A stretch of 64,000 bases of DNA from Bradyrhizobium sp. 4. Its GTDB lineage: Bacteria; Pseudomonadota; Alphaproteobacteria; Rhizobiales; Xanthobacteraceae. Of the stretch, positions 1 to 8,753 are shown piece by piece (the first letter of the stretch is position 1; each line of letters begins with the position of its first letter). The DNA lies in assembly GCF_023100905.1 (NCBI RefSeq), contig NZ_CP064686.1:5084001-5148000 (forward strand), written 5' to 3'. The translations under genes and the position numbers were made by a program. Under the pieces are notes generated by a model. That model did no database searches. It worked only from the letters and a program-made list of their open reading frames with translations, and was not told the origin of the DNA.

Positions 1-1116
1 GACCTCCACGAGAACCCGGAGCTGCAATATGACGTCCACCGCACCGCCGGCATCGTCGCCGACCGCTTGCGCGAGTTCGGCTGCGACGAGGTGGTGACGG
101 GGATCGGCCGCACCGGCGTCGTCGGTGTGATCCGCGGCCGCAAATCCGCCTCGGGCAAGACCATTGGCCTGCGCGCCGACATGGACGCGCTGCCGATCAT
201 GGAGACGTCGGGCGTCGCCTACGCCTCCAAGGTCCCCGGCAAGATGCACGCCTGCGGCCATGACGGTCACACCGCCATGTTGCTCGGCGCCGCCAAATAT
301 CTCGCCGAGACCCGCAACTTCGATGGCACCGCGGTCGTGATCTTCCAGCCCGCGGAAGAAGGCGGCGGCGGCGGCAAGGCGATGGTCGAGGACGGGCTGA
401 TGACGCGCTGGAACATCCAGGAGGTCTATGGCATGCACAACATGCCGGGCCTGCCTGAAGGACATTTCGCGACCACGCCGGGTGCGATGCTCGCCTCCTC
501 AGACAACATCCAGATCACCGTCCACGGCAAGGGCGGCCATGCCGGCGCGGGTCCGCACAAGTCGATCGATAGCGTGCTGATCGGCGCGCAGATCGTCAAC
601 GCGCTGCAATCGATCGTCGCGCGCAACGTCGATCCGCTGAAGTCCGCCGTCATCTCGATCACGCAATTCCACTCCGGTACGGCCTTCAACATCATCCCAG
701 AGATCGCCGAGCTCGGCGGCACCGTGCGCACGCTCGACCCTGAAGTGCGCGATCTCGTCGAGCGCCGCATCGGCGAAGTCGCCGACAGCGTCGCGCGCGC
801 CTATGGCGGTTCGGCGGAAACCAAATACACGCGCATGTATCCGGTGACGATGAACCATGCGCGCGAGGCTGGCCTTGCCGCCGACGTCGCCCGCGACATC
901 GTCGGCGCCGAGCGCGTCAACGACAAGTTCATTCCGATGATGGGCGCCGAAGATTTTTCCTTCATGCTTGAAGCGCGCCCCGGCGCGATGATCCTGGTCG
1001 GCATGGGCGACGGCAACGAGTGCCACCACCCGGCCTACGTCTTCAACGACAACATCTTGGGCCACGGCGCGTCCTATTGGGCGCGACTCGTCGAAACGCG
1101 GATGCCGGCGGGTTAG
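1..1116 (+). CDS. M20-family amidohydrolase, 5' end outside window
   Basis: Metal-dependent amidohydrolase of the hippurate hydrolase / N-acyl-amino-acid amidohydrolase type (M20), which splits acyl groups from amino acids. The frame is open from base 1 and begins DLHENPELQ, which fits the HxxPEL motif close to the N-terminus of this family, so only a few residues are missing. Visible metal-site motifs are HACGHDGHT and PAEEGGGGG, followed by the GGHAG lid-domain motif and GAEDFSFM near the C-terminus. About 371 residues are visible, close to the usual 385-400. The substrate cannot be read from sequence. The stop is followed at once by a palindromic repeat. Confidence 0.9.
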   Translation, partial: DLHENPELQYDVHRTAGIVADRLREFGCDEVVTGIGRTGVVGVIRGRKSASGKTIGLRADMDALPIMETSGVAYASKVPGKMHACGHDGHTAMLLGAAKYLAETRNFDGTAVVIFQPAEEGGGGGKAMVEDGLMTRWNIQEVYGMHNMPGLPEGHFATTPGAMLASSDNIQITVHGKGGHAGAGPHKSIDSVLIGAQIVNALQSIVARNVDPLKSAVISITQFHSGTAFNIIPEIAELGGTVRTLDPEVRDLVERRIGEVADSVARAYGGSAETKYTRMYPVTMNHAREAGLAADVARDIVGAERVNDKFIPMMGAEDFSFMLEARPGAMILVGMGDGNECHHPAYVFNDNILGHGASYWARLVETRMPAG

Positions 1117-1126
1117 CGCAGGTCTC

Positions 1127-1214
1127 GTAGGGTGGGCAAAGCGAAAGCGTGCCCACCAGAGCCTTCTCCGCTGCGAATGGTGGGCACGGCGCTTTGCGCC
1201 TTTGCCTACCCTAC
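1127..1214. repeat. Palindromic intergenic repeat, GTAGGGT family
   Basis: The element starts GTAGGGTGGGCAAAG and ends CTTTGCC-TACCCTAC, so its ends are near-perfect inverted copies. A second nested pair, GTGCCCACCA and TGGTGGGCAC, lies inside. It fills the whole gap between two convergent genes. It would form a long hairpin in either strand and may act as a bidirectional terminator (inference). Confidence 0.8.
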
Positions 1215-1222
1215 AACACCAC

Positions 1223-2548
1223 TCATCCCTGATATTGCAGCACGTGCATGCCGGCGTTCCAGTCGGAGACGAACATCAGCCCGTCCGGCCGGACATAGGC
1301 GTCGCAGGTCTTGGCCGCGAGCGCGACGTTCGGGCGGGGGTCGATGAGCTTTTTCGGTGTCGGCGGCACCCAATACGCGATCTCCTTCGGTGCGAAGGCG
1401 TCCCTGACGTCGAATACCCTGACGCCGGCATTGTTGTAGGTCGCGAAGATTGTCTCCTCGCTCTGGAACGAGCCCGGGCGGTTCTCGTGCAGATTATGCG
1501 GCCCGAAGGTGCCGTTCGTGCAGAAGTCGCGGTCGCGCGGGGTCGGCAGGGTCGCGATCGGCACCGGGTTTCCTGGCGCGCGCACGTCAAGAACGAATGT
1601 ATGGAACAGGCCCTTGGCGCAATTGTCCGCGTTCGCTTCGTCCGCGACGATTGCGAGCTGTCGCTTGGGCAGCGGCAGCGGCGTATGCGTGCCGCCGGCG
1701 AAGGGCGGCGACCAGTTGATGTGGGACAACAGCTTTGGATTCGTGGGATCGCTGATGTCATGAATGGTGAAGCCGCCATCGCGCCAGGCGGCATAGCCAC
1801 GATCACCCGCCGTGATCATGTGATGGAGCGCAAAGCGCTTGCCCTTTGGCGTCGCCGGCTCGCCGGCCGCGCGGTTCATGCCCGGCAGCCACCATTTCGC
1901 GACGATCTCCGGCTTCGTGATGGTCTTGAGATCGACCACGCAAAGGATGTGGTCGGTGAACCCGTCGAGATGCGCCGACACATAGGCATAGCGCCCGCCC
2001 GGCCACCACAGCCGGTTGATGCCGAAGCCGGGCATTTCGAGGAACGCGATCTCGCGCATCTCGTTCGGCTTCGATATGTCGTGGATCGAGAGGCCGCAGC
2101 GGAATTTCTTGGCCTTGGTGATGCTGTCGACCAGCGTGTTCTCGAAATAGCCGCGCATGTTGTCGTAGGACTGCATCGCGACGATATTGGCACCGTTCGC
2201 AAGCAGCAGCAGGTCTTCCGCCACCTGTAAATGGTGGGTGCGGGTGTATTGTCCTGCGGTGAAGAAATTGACCGGCTTCAGCGCACGCGGATCGGATGCG
2301 TCCAGGATCGTCACACCGTCGCTGAACATGTGTCCGACATAGACGTGCTGCCGGTTGAACATCACCTGCACGCTGTCGGGCCGTCCGCCGATGTCGCTAT
2401 AGGAGATGTGCTTGATGCCCTCGCCGATGCCTTCCGGCGGAATGTCCGCCTCTGAAGCCGATGCCGGCGTCGACCACCCGGACAGCGCGGCGGATCCGAG
2501 CACGGCCGACAATTGCTGAAGGTGATGGCGGCGAGAAAGTTGTGACAT
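1223..2548 (-). CDS. Exported LVIVD-repeat beta-propeller protein
   Basis: Predicted beta-propeller built from LVIVD-type repeats. Units such as VTILDASDP, LSIHDISKP, LCVVDLKTI, FTIHDISDP, TFVLDVRAP and VRVFDVRDA recur about every 50 residues. The N-terminus SRRHHLQQLSAVLGSAA with a later AxA region looks like a Tat signal, so the protein is probably folded before export to the periplasm. The chosen ATG has a GGGGGAAA ribosome site 3-4 bases upstream; the frame is open further upstream but that part has no protein-like composition. About 441 aa. It shares its strand with the caspase-like pair upstream but is 180 bases away. The molecular function is unknown; such propellers usually bind ligands or proteins. 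Confidence 0.8.
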   Translation of the reverse strand: MSQLSRRHHLQQLSAVLGSAALSGWSTPASASEADIPPEGIGEGIKHISYSDIGGRPDSVQVMFNRQHVYVGHMFSDGVTILDASDPRALKPVNFFTAGQYTRTHHLQVAEDLLLLANGANIVAMQSYDNMRGYFENTLVDSITKAKKFRCGLSIHDISKPNEMREIAFLEMPGFGINRLWWPGGRYAYVSAHLDGFTDHILCVVDLKTITKPEIVAKWWLPGMNRAAGEPATPKGKRFALHHMITAGDRGYAAWRDGGFTIHDISDPTNPKLLSHINWSPPFAGGTHTPLPLPKRQLAIVADEANADNCAKGLFHTFVLDVRAPGNPVPIATLPTPRDRDFCTNGTFGPHNLHENRPGSFQSEETIFATYNNAGVRVFDVRDAFAPKEIAYWVPPTPKKLIDPRPNVALAAKTCDAYVRPDGLMFVSDWNAGMHVLQYQG

Positions 2549-2727
2549 CGGTTTCCCCCATTTTTTTTGGGGATGATGCTCGTTTGCGCTAAGGCATGCA
2601 AGCCGTACGTCGCCCGCTCTCACCTTACGCCTGCACTCCCTGGTGCTGCATCGCAAAGTCTACCAGCAGTGTGAAGCCCAAGCTCTGAGCCCGATGGCTG
2701 GCTGAAGTCCGAAGTTATGCTTCATTA

Positions 2728-4536
2728 TTAATTGCAGATTTCGGCCGGTATTTTCGCGGCGGGATTCGAAGGATGATTGGCCGTCCCGAGCCGGCATCCC
2801 TTGGCGATCGGCCTGCATCCGGCGTTGTTGCAGATCATTTGCCCCGAGGCTTGCGGCGTCGACGGCGCAGCCTCCGTTTGCTTCCGGTCCTGATCTCGCC
2901 TTCTTGAATCTTCGCGCGTCGCCACCGGCTTCTTCTCCGGCACCTTCTCGCATTCGTTGTCATCGCCGACATGATAGCCGGCCCGGCAGGTGATCTTTGC
3001 GCATTGATCGCCGTCGGCTTTGAAGCCGAAATTGCATACGAGCGGGCAGACGCGTCCCGGCTTTGCCTTCAGCGCATCGAGTGCGTCGACACTCGCGAGC
3101 TTCGCGTCGAACTGGGTGCCGGCATATTTGTTGAACAACGTCAGAGAGCGCTGCGTTGCGGCGTTCCAGTCGCCGTCGGGGGCGGCCGAAAGACAGCCGA
3201 CGCGGCGCAGTTCGCTCTGAACCGATTTCGCGAGATCGCCGGGCAGCGGGGAGCTTGGCGGCGACGCCAGCGCGGCCACCTTCCTGCTCTCGGCATCAGC
3301 CGCCTGCTTTTCCGCCGCCTGCTTCACTGCGGCATCGGTCGCCGCCTTCTCGAGCGCCCGCTTCTCCGCGAGCGACTTGGCCGCGGCGGCTTCCGCCGCC
3401 TTGCGATCTCGTTCGGCCGCTTCCGCTTTGGCCTGCTCGATCTGCTTGGCCTTCTCGGCCGCGATCCTCGCCTCTTCCGCGGCTTTCGCCGCGGCGGTGG
3501 CTTTCTCCTGCTCGGCCTTCTGGGCTCGTTCGCTTGCGAGCCTCGCCTTTTCCTGTTCGGCCAGACGCGCCTTCTCCGTCGCCACCGTGCGATCCTCCTC
3601 GGCGGCAATCTTCTTCAACTGCACGCGGGCGAGATTGGCGTAAAAGCCGTCCGGATAGGTCTGGAGGAATGCTTCCCAGGCCTCGCGCAGGCCGGCCTGG
3701 AGGGCAAGCTCGTAGTCTTTGCGCACACTGTCCTGCGGATTTGCCTGCGGACCGGCTGCGGCGGGCCTTGCCGGCACCAGCGGCACGTCGCTGCCGCCCA
3801 GGGAGCCATAGACATACGGCTCCTGCTTGTTGCCGGTCTTCTTCAGGACGTCGTCACGGACAAACCCGAACGCCTTGCGCAGGTCGAGCCCGGGCTTCGG
3901 CAGATGATCGGTCAACGCGACCGCGAACGGGCTGTTCCGGGAGTCGCCATCCGACGCCGTCGATCCCGCCTTGGCCGCAAAGGCGATCATCGTGTTCGGA
4001 CTGGTCGGCTCGACCTTGGCAAGCCCGCCACCAATCGCGCGCGAGGCCAGGGTGCGCTTCATCGTCTTGGCGAATGGGTTGTCGCGGCACGCATCGAGGA
4101 TGACAAGACGAAGTTGTTTGGCCGGTTCGACCGCATACAGCGCCCGATCGAGTGCGATCGTCTCGTCGAGGACGTCGCCGTCGGTTTCCAGCATGGCATC
4201 GGTCGGAACGAGATAGTTGCTTCCGTCCAGCTCGATGCCGTGGCCCGCATAGTAGATCACGGCCATGTCGGCATCGCGCGTCCTGGCCGCGAACTCGCGG
4301 AGCGATCGCCGCATTTCGCTGGCGTTGAGGTCCAGCCTGATCTCGACCGTATCGAAGCCTGCGTTCCTGAACATGCCGCCGACCAGCCCGGCGTCGTTCA
4401 CCGGGTTCGCGAGCCGCGGCGCGTTCTTGTAGGCGGAATTGCCGATCACGAGCGCGACCCGTCTGTCGGCGAGCGCAGATCCGCTAGCGAGCCAGACGGC
4501 GAAGACAGATATCAAAAGAACTCGAAAGACGTTCAT
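2728..4536 (-). CDS. Secreted caspase-like (C14) protein, copy 2
   Basis: Caspase-fold peptidase (metacaspase-like) of 602 aa. Residues 1-23 are a signal peptide ending ALA. The catalytic domain spans roughly 24-245, with His99 in YYAGHG and Cys150 in LDACRDNP. Next comes an Ala/Lys/Glu-rich coiled coil (about 315-430), a peptidoglycan-binding-like segment (VQSELRRVGC to LFNKYAG), then a Cys-rich tail with VCPLVCNFGF and ITCRAGYHVGDDNEC. Both catalytic residues are present, so it may be active; caspase-like enzymes usually cut after Arg/Lys or Asp. It starts 40 bases after the stop of its paralogue and is probably co-transcribed with it. The biological target is unknown. Confidence 0.88.
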   Translation of the reverse strand: MNVFRVLLISVFAVWLASGSALADRRVALVIGNSAYKNAPRLANPVNDAGLVGGMFRNAGFDTVEIRLDLNASEMRRSLREFAARTRDADMAVIYYAGHGIELDGSNYLVPTDAMLETDGDVLDETIALDRALYAVEPAKQLRLVILDACRDNPFAKTMKRTLASRAIGGGLAKVEPTSPNTMIAFAAKAGSTASDGDSRNSPFAVALTDHLPKPGLDLRKAFGFVRDDVLKKTGNKQEPYVYGSLGGSDVPLVPARPAAAGPQANPQDSVRKDYELALQAGLREAWEAFLQTYPDGFYANLARVQLKKIAAEEDRTVATEKARLAEQEKARLASERAQKAEQEKATAAAKAAEEARIAAEKAKQIEQAKAEAAERDRKAAEAAAAKSLAEKRALEKAATDAAVKQAAEKQAADAESRKVAALASPPSSPLPGDLAKSVQSELRRVGCLSAAPDGDWNAATQRSLTLFNKYAGTQFDAKLASVDALDALKAKPGRVCPLVCNFGFKADGDQCAKITCRAGYHVGDDNECEKVPEKKPVATREDSRRRDQDRKQTEAAPSTPQASGQMICNNAGCRPIAKGCRLGTANHPSNPAAKIPAEICN

Positions 4537-4576
4537 ACGATCGCCCAGTCCAGGTCATCCCATTTTCGTCTCGACA

Positions 4577-6418
4577 CTAATTGCACACCTCATAGTTGCC
4601 GCCGGTCGCGCCATTTGGGCTCATTCTTCCGGGAATGGCCCCACTCACCAGCCTGCACCCCTTCTGCACCGGCCTGCATCCGGCAGAGCTGCAATAAATC
4701 TGTCCCGTTGCCTGCGGCGTCGATGGCGCAGCCTCCGTTTGTTTTCGATCCGTATCCCGCCTCCGCGAATCCTCGCGCGTCGCAACTGGCTTTTTCTCCT
4801 GCACCTTCTCGCACTCATTGTCGTCACCGACGCGATAGCCGGCCCGGCAGGTGATCTTCACGCATTGATCGCCGTCAGCCTTGAAGCCGAAATTGCAGAC
4901 AAGCGGGCAGACCCGCCCCGGCTTTGCCTTCAGCGCTTCGAGGGCGTCGACGCTTGCAAGCTTGGCATCGAACTGGGTGCCGGCATATTTGTTGAACAGT
5001 GTCAATGAGCGCTGCGAGGCTGAATTCCAGTCGCCGTCCGCAGCCGAGGCAAAGCAGCCGACACGGCGCAGTTCGCTCTGCACGGATTTTGTCAGATCAG
5101 CCGCCGACAATGTGGATGCCGGCGCCGGCGCAAGAGCTGCAACTTTTTGCTCGACCTCAGGCATCTGCCGATCGGCCGTCGGCTTTGCCACCTGCTCCGC
5201 CTTCTCGGCGGCAAGCTCGGCCTTGGCCCTCTCCGCAGCCTGCTTCTCGGCCTGCGCTTTCGCCGCAGCGGCTTCGGCCAGCTTGCGCTGCTGCTCGGCT
5301 GCATCAGTCCGCGCCTGCTCGATCTGCTTCTGCTTCTCCGCCGCGATCCGGGCCTCTTCGGCGGCTTTAGCTGCCGCCGCCGCCTTGTCCTGCTCGGCCT
5401 TCTGGGCGCGTTCGGCAATAAGCCTTGCCTTCTGCTGTTCGGCCGCATTAGCTTTTTGCTCGGCCGACGCGCGCGTCTCCTCGGCGCCGATCTTGTTCAA
5501 TTGGCCCTTGGCCAGATTGGCATAGAACCCCTCGGGATATTGCGCCAGGAAGGCTTCCCAGCCGTCGCGCGTGGCAAGCTGCAGCGCGAGCTCGTAATCC
5601 CTGCGAATAGAATCCTGCGGATTGGCCTGCGGACCGGTCGCGGCCGGCTTGGTCGCGACCAGCGGTACGTCGTCGCCACCGAGCGAGCCATAGACATAGG
5701 GCTCCTGCTTGTAGCCGGTGCTCTTGAGCACGTCGTCGCGCACGAAGCCGAACGCCTTGCGCAGGTCGAGGCCCGGCTTGGGAAGGTGCTCGACCAAAGC
5801 GACGGCGAACGGGCTGTTCCTGGAGTCACCGTCAGACGCGGTCGAACCGGCCTTCGCGGCGAAGGCGATCATGGTGTTGGGGCTGGTCGGCTCGACCTTG
5901 GCAAGCCCGCGTCCGATCGCGCGCGAGGCCAGCGTCCGCTTCATGGTCTTGGAAAACGGATTGTCGCGGCACGCGTCCAGGATGATCAGGCGCAGCTGCT
6001 TGGCCGGCTCGACCGCGAACAGCGCACGCTCCACCGGGATGGTCTCGTCGAGCACGTCGCCATCCGTCTCCAGCGTCGCGTCGATCGGAATGAGATAGTT
6101 TGTGCCTTCCAGCTCGATGCCGTGGCCGGCGTAATAGATCACGGCCATGTCGGCATCGCGGGTCCTGCCGGCGAACTCACGCAACATGCGCCGCATCTCG
6201 CTCGCGCTGAGATCCAACCTGACGTCGACGGAATCAAAGCCGGCCTTCTTGAACATGCCGCCGACCAGAGTGGCATCGTTGACGGGATTGCCGAGCTTGG
6301 GCGCACTCTTGTAGGCGGAATTGCCAATGACAAGCGCCACCCGCCGGTCCGCATGGGCCGGTCCGCAGGCGAGGCCAATGGCCAAAATCAACAAAGCAAA
6401 TATCCGAAACGGAATCAC
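4577..6418 (-). CDS. Secreted caspase-like (C14) protein, copy 1
   Basis: 613-aa paralogue of the next gene downstream, with the same architecture: signal peptide (cleavage near AHA-D24), C14 domain with His99 and Cys150 at identical positions, a longer Ala/Glu/Gln coiled coil (about 315-435), peptidoglycan-binding-like segment and Cys-rich tail. The start is GTG, 5 bases after a GGGGGGA ribosome site. It is the first gene of the tandem pair, and a perfect TGTGA-N6-TCACA palindrome lies about 65-85 bases upstream. The extracellular or periplasmic location and the cell-wall-binding-like module suggest action at the envelope (inference). Confidence 0.88.
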   Translation of the reverse strand: MIPFRIFALLILAIGLACGPAHADRRVALVIGNSAYKSAPKLGNPVNDATLVGGMFKKAGFDSVDVRLDLSASEMRRMLREFAGRTRDADMAVIYYAGHGIELEGTNYLIPIDATLETDGDVLDETIPVERALFAVEPAKQLRLIILDACRDNPFSKTMKRTLASRAIGRGLAKVEPTSPNTMIAFAAKAGSTASDGDSRNSPFAVALVEHLPKPGLDLRKAFGFVRDDVLKSTGYKQEPYVYGSLGGDDVPLVATKPAATGPQANPQDSIRRDYELALQLATRDGWEAFLAQYPEGFYANLAKGQLNKIGAEETRASAEQKANAAEQQKARLIAERAQKAEQDKAAAAAKAAEEARIAAEKQKQIEQARTDAAEQQRKLAEAAAAKAQAEKQAAERAKAELAAEKAEQVAKPTADRQMPEVEQKVAALAPAPASTLSAADLTKSVQSELRRVGCFASAADGDWNSASQRSLTLFNKYAGTQFDAKLASVDALEALKAKPGRVCPLVCNFGFKADGDQCVKITCRAGYRVGDDNECEKVQEKKPVATREDSRRRDTDRKQTEAAPSTPQATGQIYCSSAGCRPVQKGCRLVSGAIPGRMSPNGATGGNYEVCN

Positions 6419-6480
6419 TTGCGTCCCCCCGGATGCAATTCCATGAGACTATTCGGTAGCATCGCCGATTGCCAATTCTT

Positions 6481-6504
6481 CCTATGTGATACTTGTCACA
6501 TAGG
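6481..6504. promoter_or_regulatory. CRP/FNR-family operator-like palindrome
   Basis: Perfect inverted repeat with 9-base arms (CCTATGTGA / TCACATAGG) and a 6-base spacer. The core TGTGA-N6-TCACA is exactly the E. coli CRP half-site arrangement. It sits upstream of the minus-strand caspase-like pair and downstream of the stop of the acyl-CoA synthetase, so it can only serve the caspase-like genes. A weak -35/-10 pair (TTGGCA, 17 bases, ATAGTC on the minus strand) follows it. Binding by a CRP-family protein is inferred. Confidence 0.65.
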
Positions 6505-6584
6505 GGGCTCTATCGGGGGTATGGCTAATGCAGCGAAGCGTCGCCCTGCTTTCGAGCTGACACCGAAGCCGTCCGTTGGTTCCG

Positions 6585-8492
6585 TTACATCTGCACCACC
6601 TCGTGGCGCATCACGAACGGTGCAAGCAGTGCGTGCACCTCGCGCGCAACCGCTTCGCGCTTATCCGCCGGCAGGCCCGCCAGCGTCACGGTGGCGATCG
6701 AGCCGTGGCTGCCGTGAGCGCCGACCCTGACCTTGCAGTCGATGCCGCGCTCAGTGAGGGGTGTCAGCACCTTCGTGAACACGCGCTGGGCTGCGTCCCA
6801 GCGCAGCTGCGGCTTGAACACTTTGCCGACGCCGGTCACCGGCATCGGATCGATCGGGATGACCTGCACCGGGACAGCCGCGCGCTCCGGAGTACGCTCG
6901 CGCACCCACGTCTCCAGCTCCCCCGGCTCGACGGTCGCGCCCTGCTTCAGCTGCACATATCCCACCGGCAGTTCGCCGGCATAGGCGTCGGGTTGGCCGA
7001 CCACCGCCGCAAAGCCGACGGCGGGATGGCGGAACATGATCTCCTCGATCGGTGCCGGATCGATGTTGTGGCCGCCGCGGATCACGAGATCCTTGGCGCG
7101 GCCGGTGATCCAGAGATAACCGTCAGCATCGAGCCGGCCAAGATCGCCGGAATTGACCCAGACCTCGTCGACGAAAGCACCCTTGTTGTGCTCGTCGTTG
7201 AGATAGCCGCCGAACACGCCGGGCCCGGCCATGATGACGACGCCGATCTCGTCCGGCGCGCAGTCGCGGATCAGCTTGCCGTCAGCATCGAGCTGGACGA
7301 TGCGGACCCGCGCGTAAGGCATGGGAAGGCCGACCGAACCGAGTCGGATCGGCCGTGACGGATAGGCCAACGTGTGAACGCTCGAGGTCTCGGTCATGCC
7401 GTAGACCTCGACGACAGGCAGCTTGAGCTTGTCCTGGATCGCAGACCCCACCGCGACCGGGATCGCGGAGCCGCCACCGGCTGCATATTTCAGGCTGGAG
7501 ATGTCGGCATCGCCAGGCGGCACCGCGAGCGTTGCGGCGAGCACCGTCGGCACGCTCGACAGCGCTTCTGGCTTGAAGCGCTCGACCAGTTGCCAGATGT
7601 TCTTGACCGCATTCGGATTGCGCCATCCGCTCGGCGACAGCACGACCAGCGAACCGCCGGCCGAGAGCGTCGTCAGCACCTGCGTCAATGAGCCCCCGAC
7701 GTGAAACAGCGGCATGCCGAACAGCATGTTGGCGCCCGGCTTCGACTTCAGCAGCAGATTGAGCGCCCAGGCTTGATACACTTGGTTGGCATGCGTGTGC
7801 CGCACCAGCTTTGGCGTGCCGGTGGTGCCGCCGGTGTGGAAATAGGCGGCGATGTCGCTGCCCAGAATCTTGCGCCCACTGATAAGGCGGTCTGAAGGCT
7901 GCTGCCTGATCAGGTCGTTGAACGTAAGGATTCCCCTCGCCGGATCGCCAGCACCGAACACCTGCACGATCGCCTTGAGGTGCTTGAGTTGCGGCCTGAT
8001 CTGCTCGACTTTCTGCCAGATGTCGGTGCCCGGCATCGGCCCGAGCGCCACCAGGACTTTTGTGTTCGCGGCCTCAAGGATCTCCGCGATCTGGTGCGGC
8101 TCCAGCAGGGGATTGACGGGATTGGCGATGCCGGCGGCCTCCGCGCCGAACAGCGTCACGAAGGCGTCCGGCACCAGCGGCAGCATGAAGCTGACGACGT
8201 CGCCCTTCTCGACGCCGAGCGCGTGAAACATGTTGGCGGCCTGTGTGACGCGCGCGATGAAATCACGGTACGTCACCACGACCGGCGTGTCGGCGGGATC
8301 GGCGTTTTGCAGGAACTGGAGCGCCGGCCCGTCGGGGTTACGGGCCGCACCCAGCCTGATGGCCTCGTAAGTGCTCTCGGCCGCGACGCGATCGGCGTAA
8401 GGGACCTGCTCGAACGCCCGAACCTCTGCGTCCGTCGCCAGGTCTGGATAGTCGCTGCCGATGAGCCGATCGAGCGCGTGGATGCCCGCCAT
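6585..8492 (-). CDS. AMP-binding acyl-CoA synthetase
   Basis: Acyl-CoA synthetase / AMP-forming ligase (ANL superfamily), which activates a carboxylic acid with ATP and loads it on CoA. About 635 aa, near the usual length for long-chain or aryl acid ligases. Signature motifs in order: HTGGTTGTPK (phosphate loop), VYGMTETSS (A5), SGDLGRLDADGYLWITGR (A7/A8) and the C-terminal GVGKVFKP that holds the catalytic lysine region. The start was chosen at MAGIHAL because GGGAGGA lies about 9 bases upstream; the open frame extends another 120 codons but reads as non-coding. The substrate cannot be predicted. It is a single gene with no pathway neighbours. Confidence 0.9.
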   Translation of the reverse strand: MAGIHALDRLIGSDYPDLATDAEVRAFEQVPYADRVAAESTYEAIRLGAARNPDGPALQFLQNADPADTPVVVTYRDFIARVTQAANMFHALGVEKGDVVSFMLPLVPDAFVTLFGAEAAGIANPVNPLLEPHQIAEILEAANTKVLVALGPMPGTDIWQKVEQIRPQLKHLKAIVQVFGAGDPARGILTFNDLIRQQPSDRLISGRKILGSDIAAYFHTGGTTGTPKLVRHTHANQVYQAWALNLLLKSKPGANMLFGMPLFHVGGSLTQVLTTLSAGGSLVVLSPSGWRNPNAVKNIWQLVERFKPEALSSVPTVLAATLAVPPGDADISSLKYAAGGGSAIPVAVGSAIQDKLKLPVVEVYGMTETSSVHTLAYPSRPIRLGSVGLPMPYARVRIVQLDADGKLIRDCAPDEIGVVIMAGPGVFGGYLNDEHNKGAFVDEVWVNSGDLGRLDADGYLWITGRAKDLVIRGGHNIDPAPIEEIMFRHPAVGFAAVVGQPDAYAGELPVGYVQLKQGATVEPGELETWVRERTPERAAVPVQVIPIDPMPVTGVGKVFKPQLRWDAAQRVFTKVLTPLTERGIDCKVRVGAHGSHGSIATVTLAGLPADKREAVAREVHALLAPFVMRHEVVQM

Positions 8493-8753
8493 GGAATTCC
8501 GTCCTCCCTCAGATGCATATCCCCGCGCCCTGTCTTTTGACTTTTTGGGTTGGCGAGACCTCGACCGATGGCCGGCCGAGCACGGGCAGAATGATGGATG
8601 ATTTGGCCTTCGTCCATGACCTAACGGCCGCCGTAATCGGGGCTCTGGTGAGAGGCTTTTGAACCTGCGCGCCAGATCCGGGGACCAAGAACTGGCATTG
8701 GACTCACATGCCGGTGTCCTTGCCAGCGCCCTGGCGCAAGACTTGAGGTGATC

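Noticed and set aside
2971..4854. Open frame of about 627 codons on the plus strand over the caspase-like genes
   Set aside because: Antisense shadow of GC-rich coding DNA; Arg/Leu/Gly-rich with no recognisable domain, while the minus strand codes clear C14 proteins. The same applies to the long plus-strand frame at 5147-6730.
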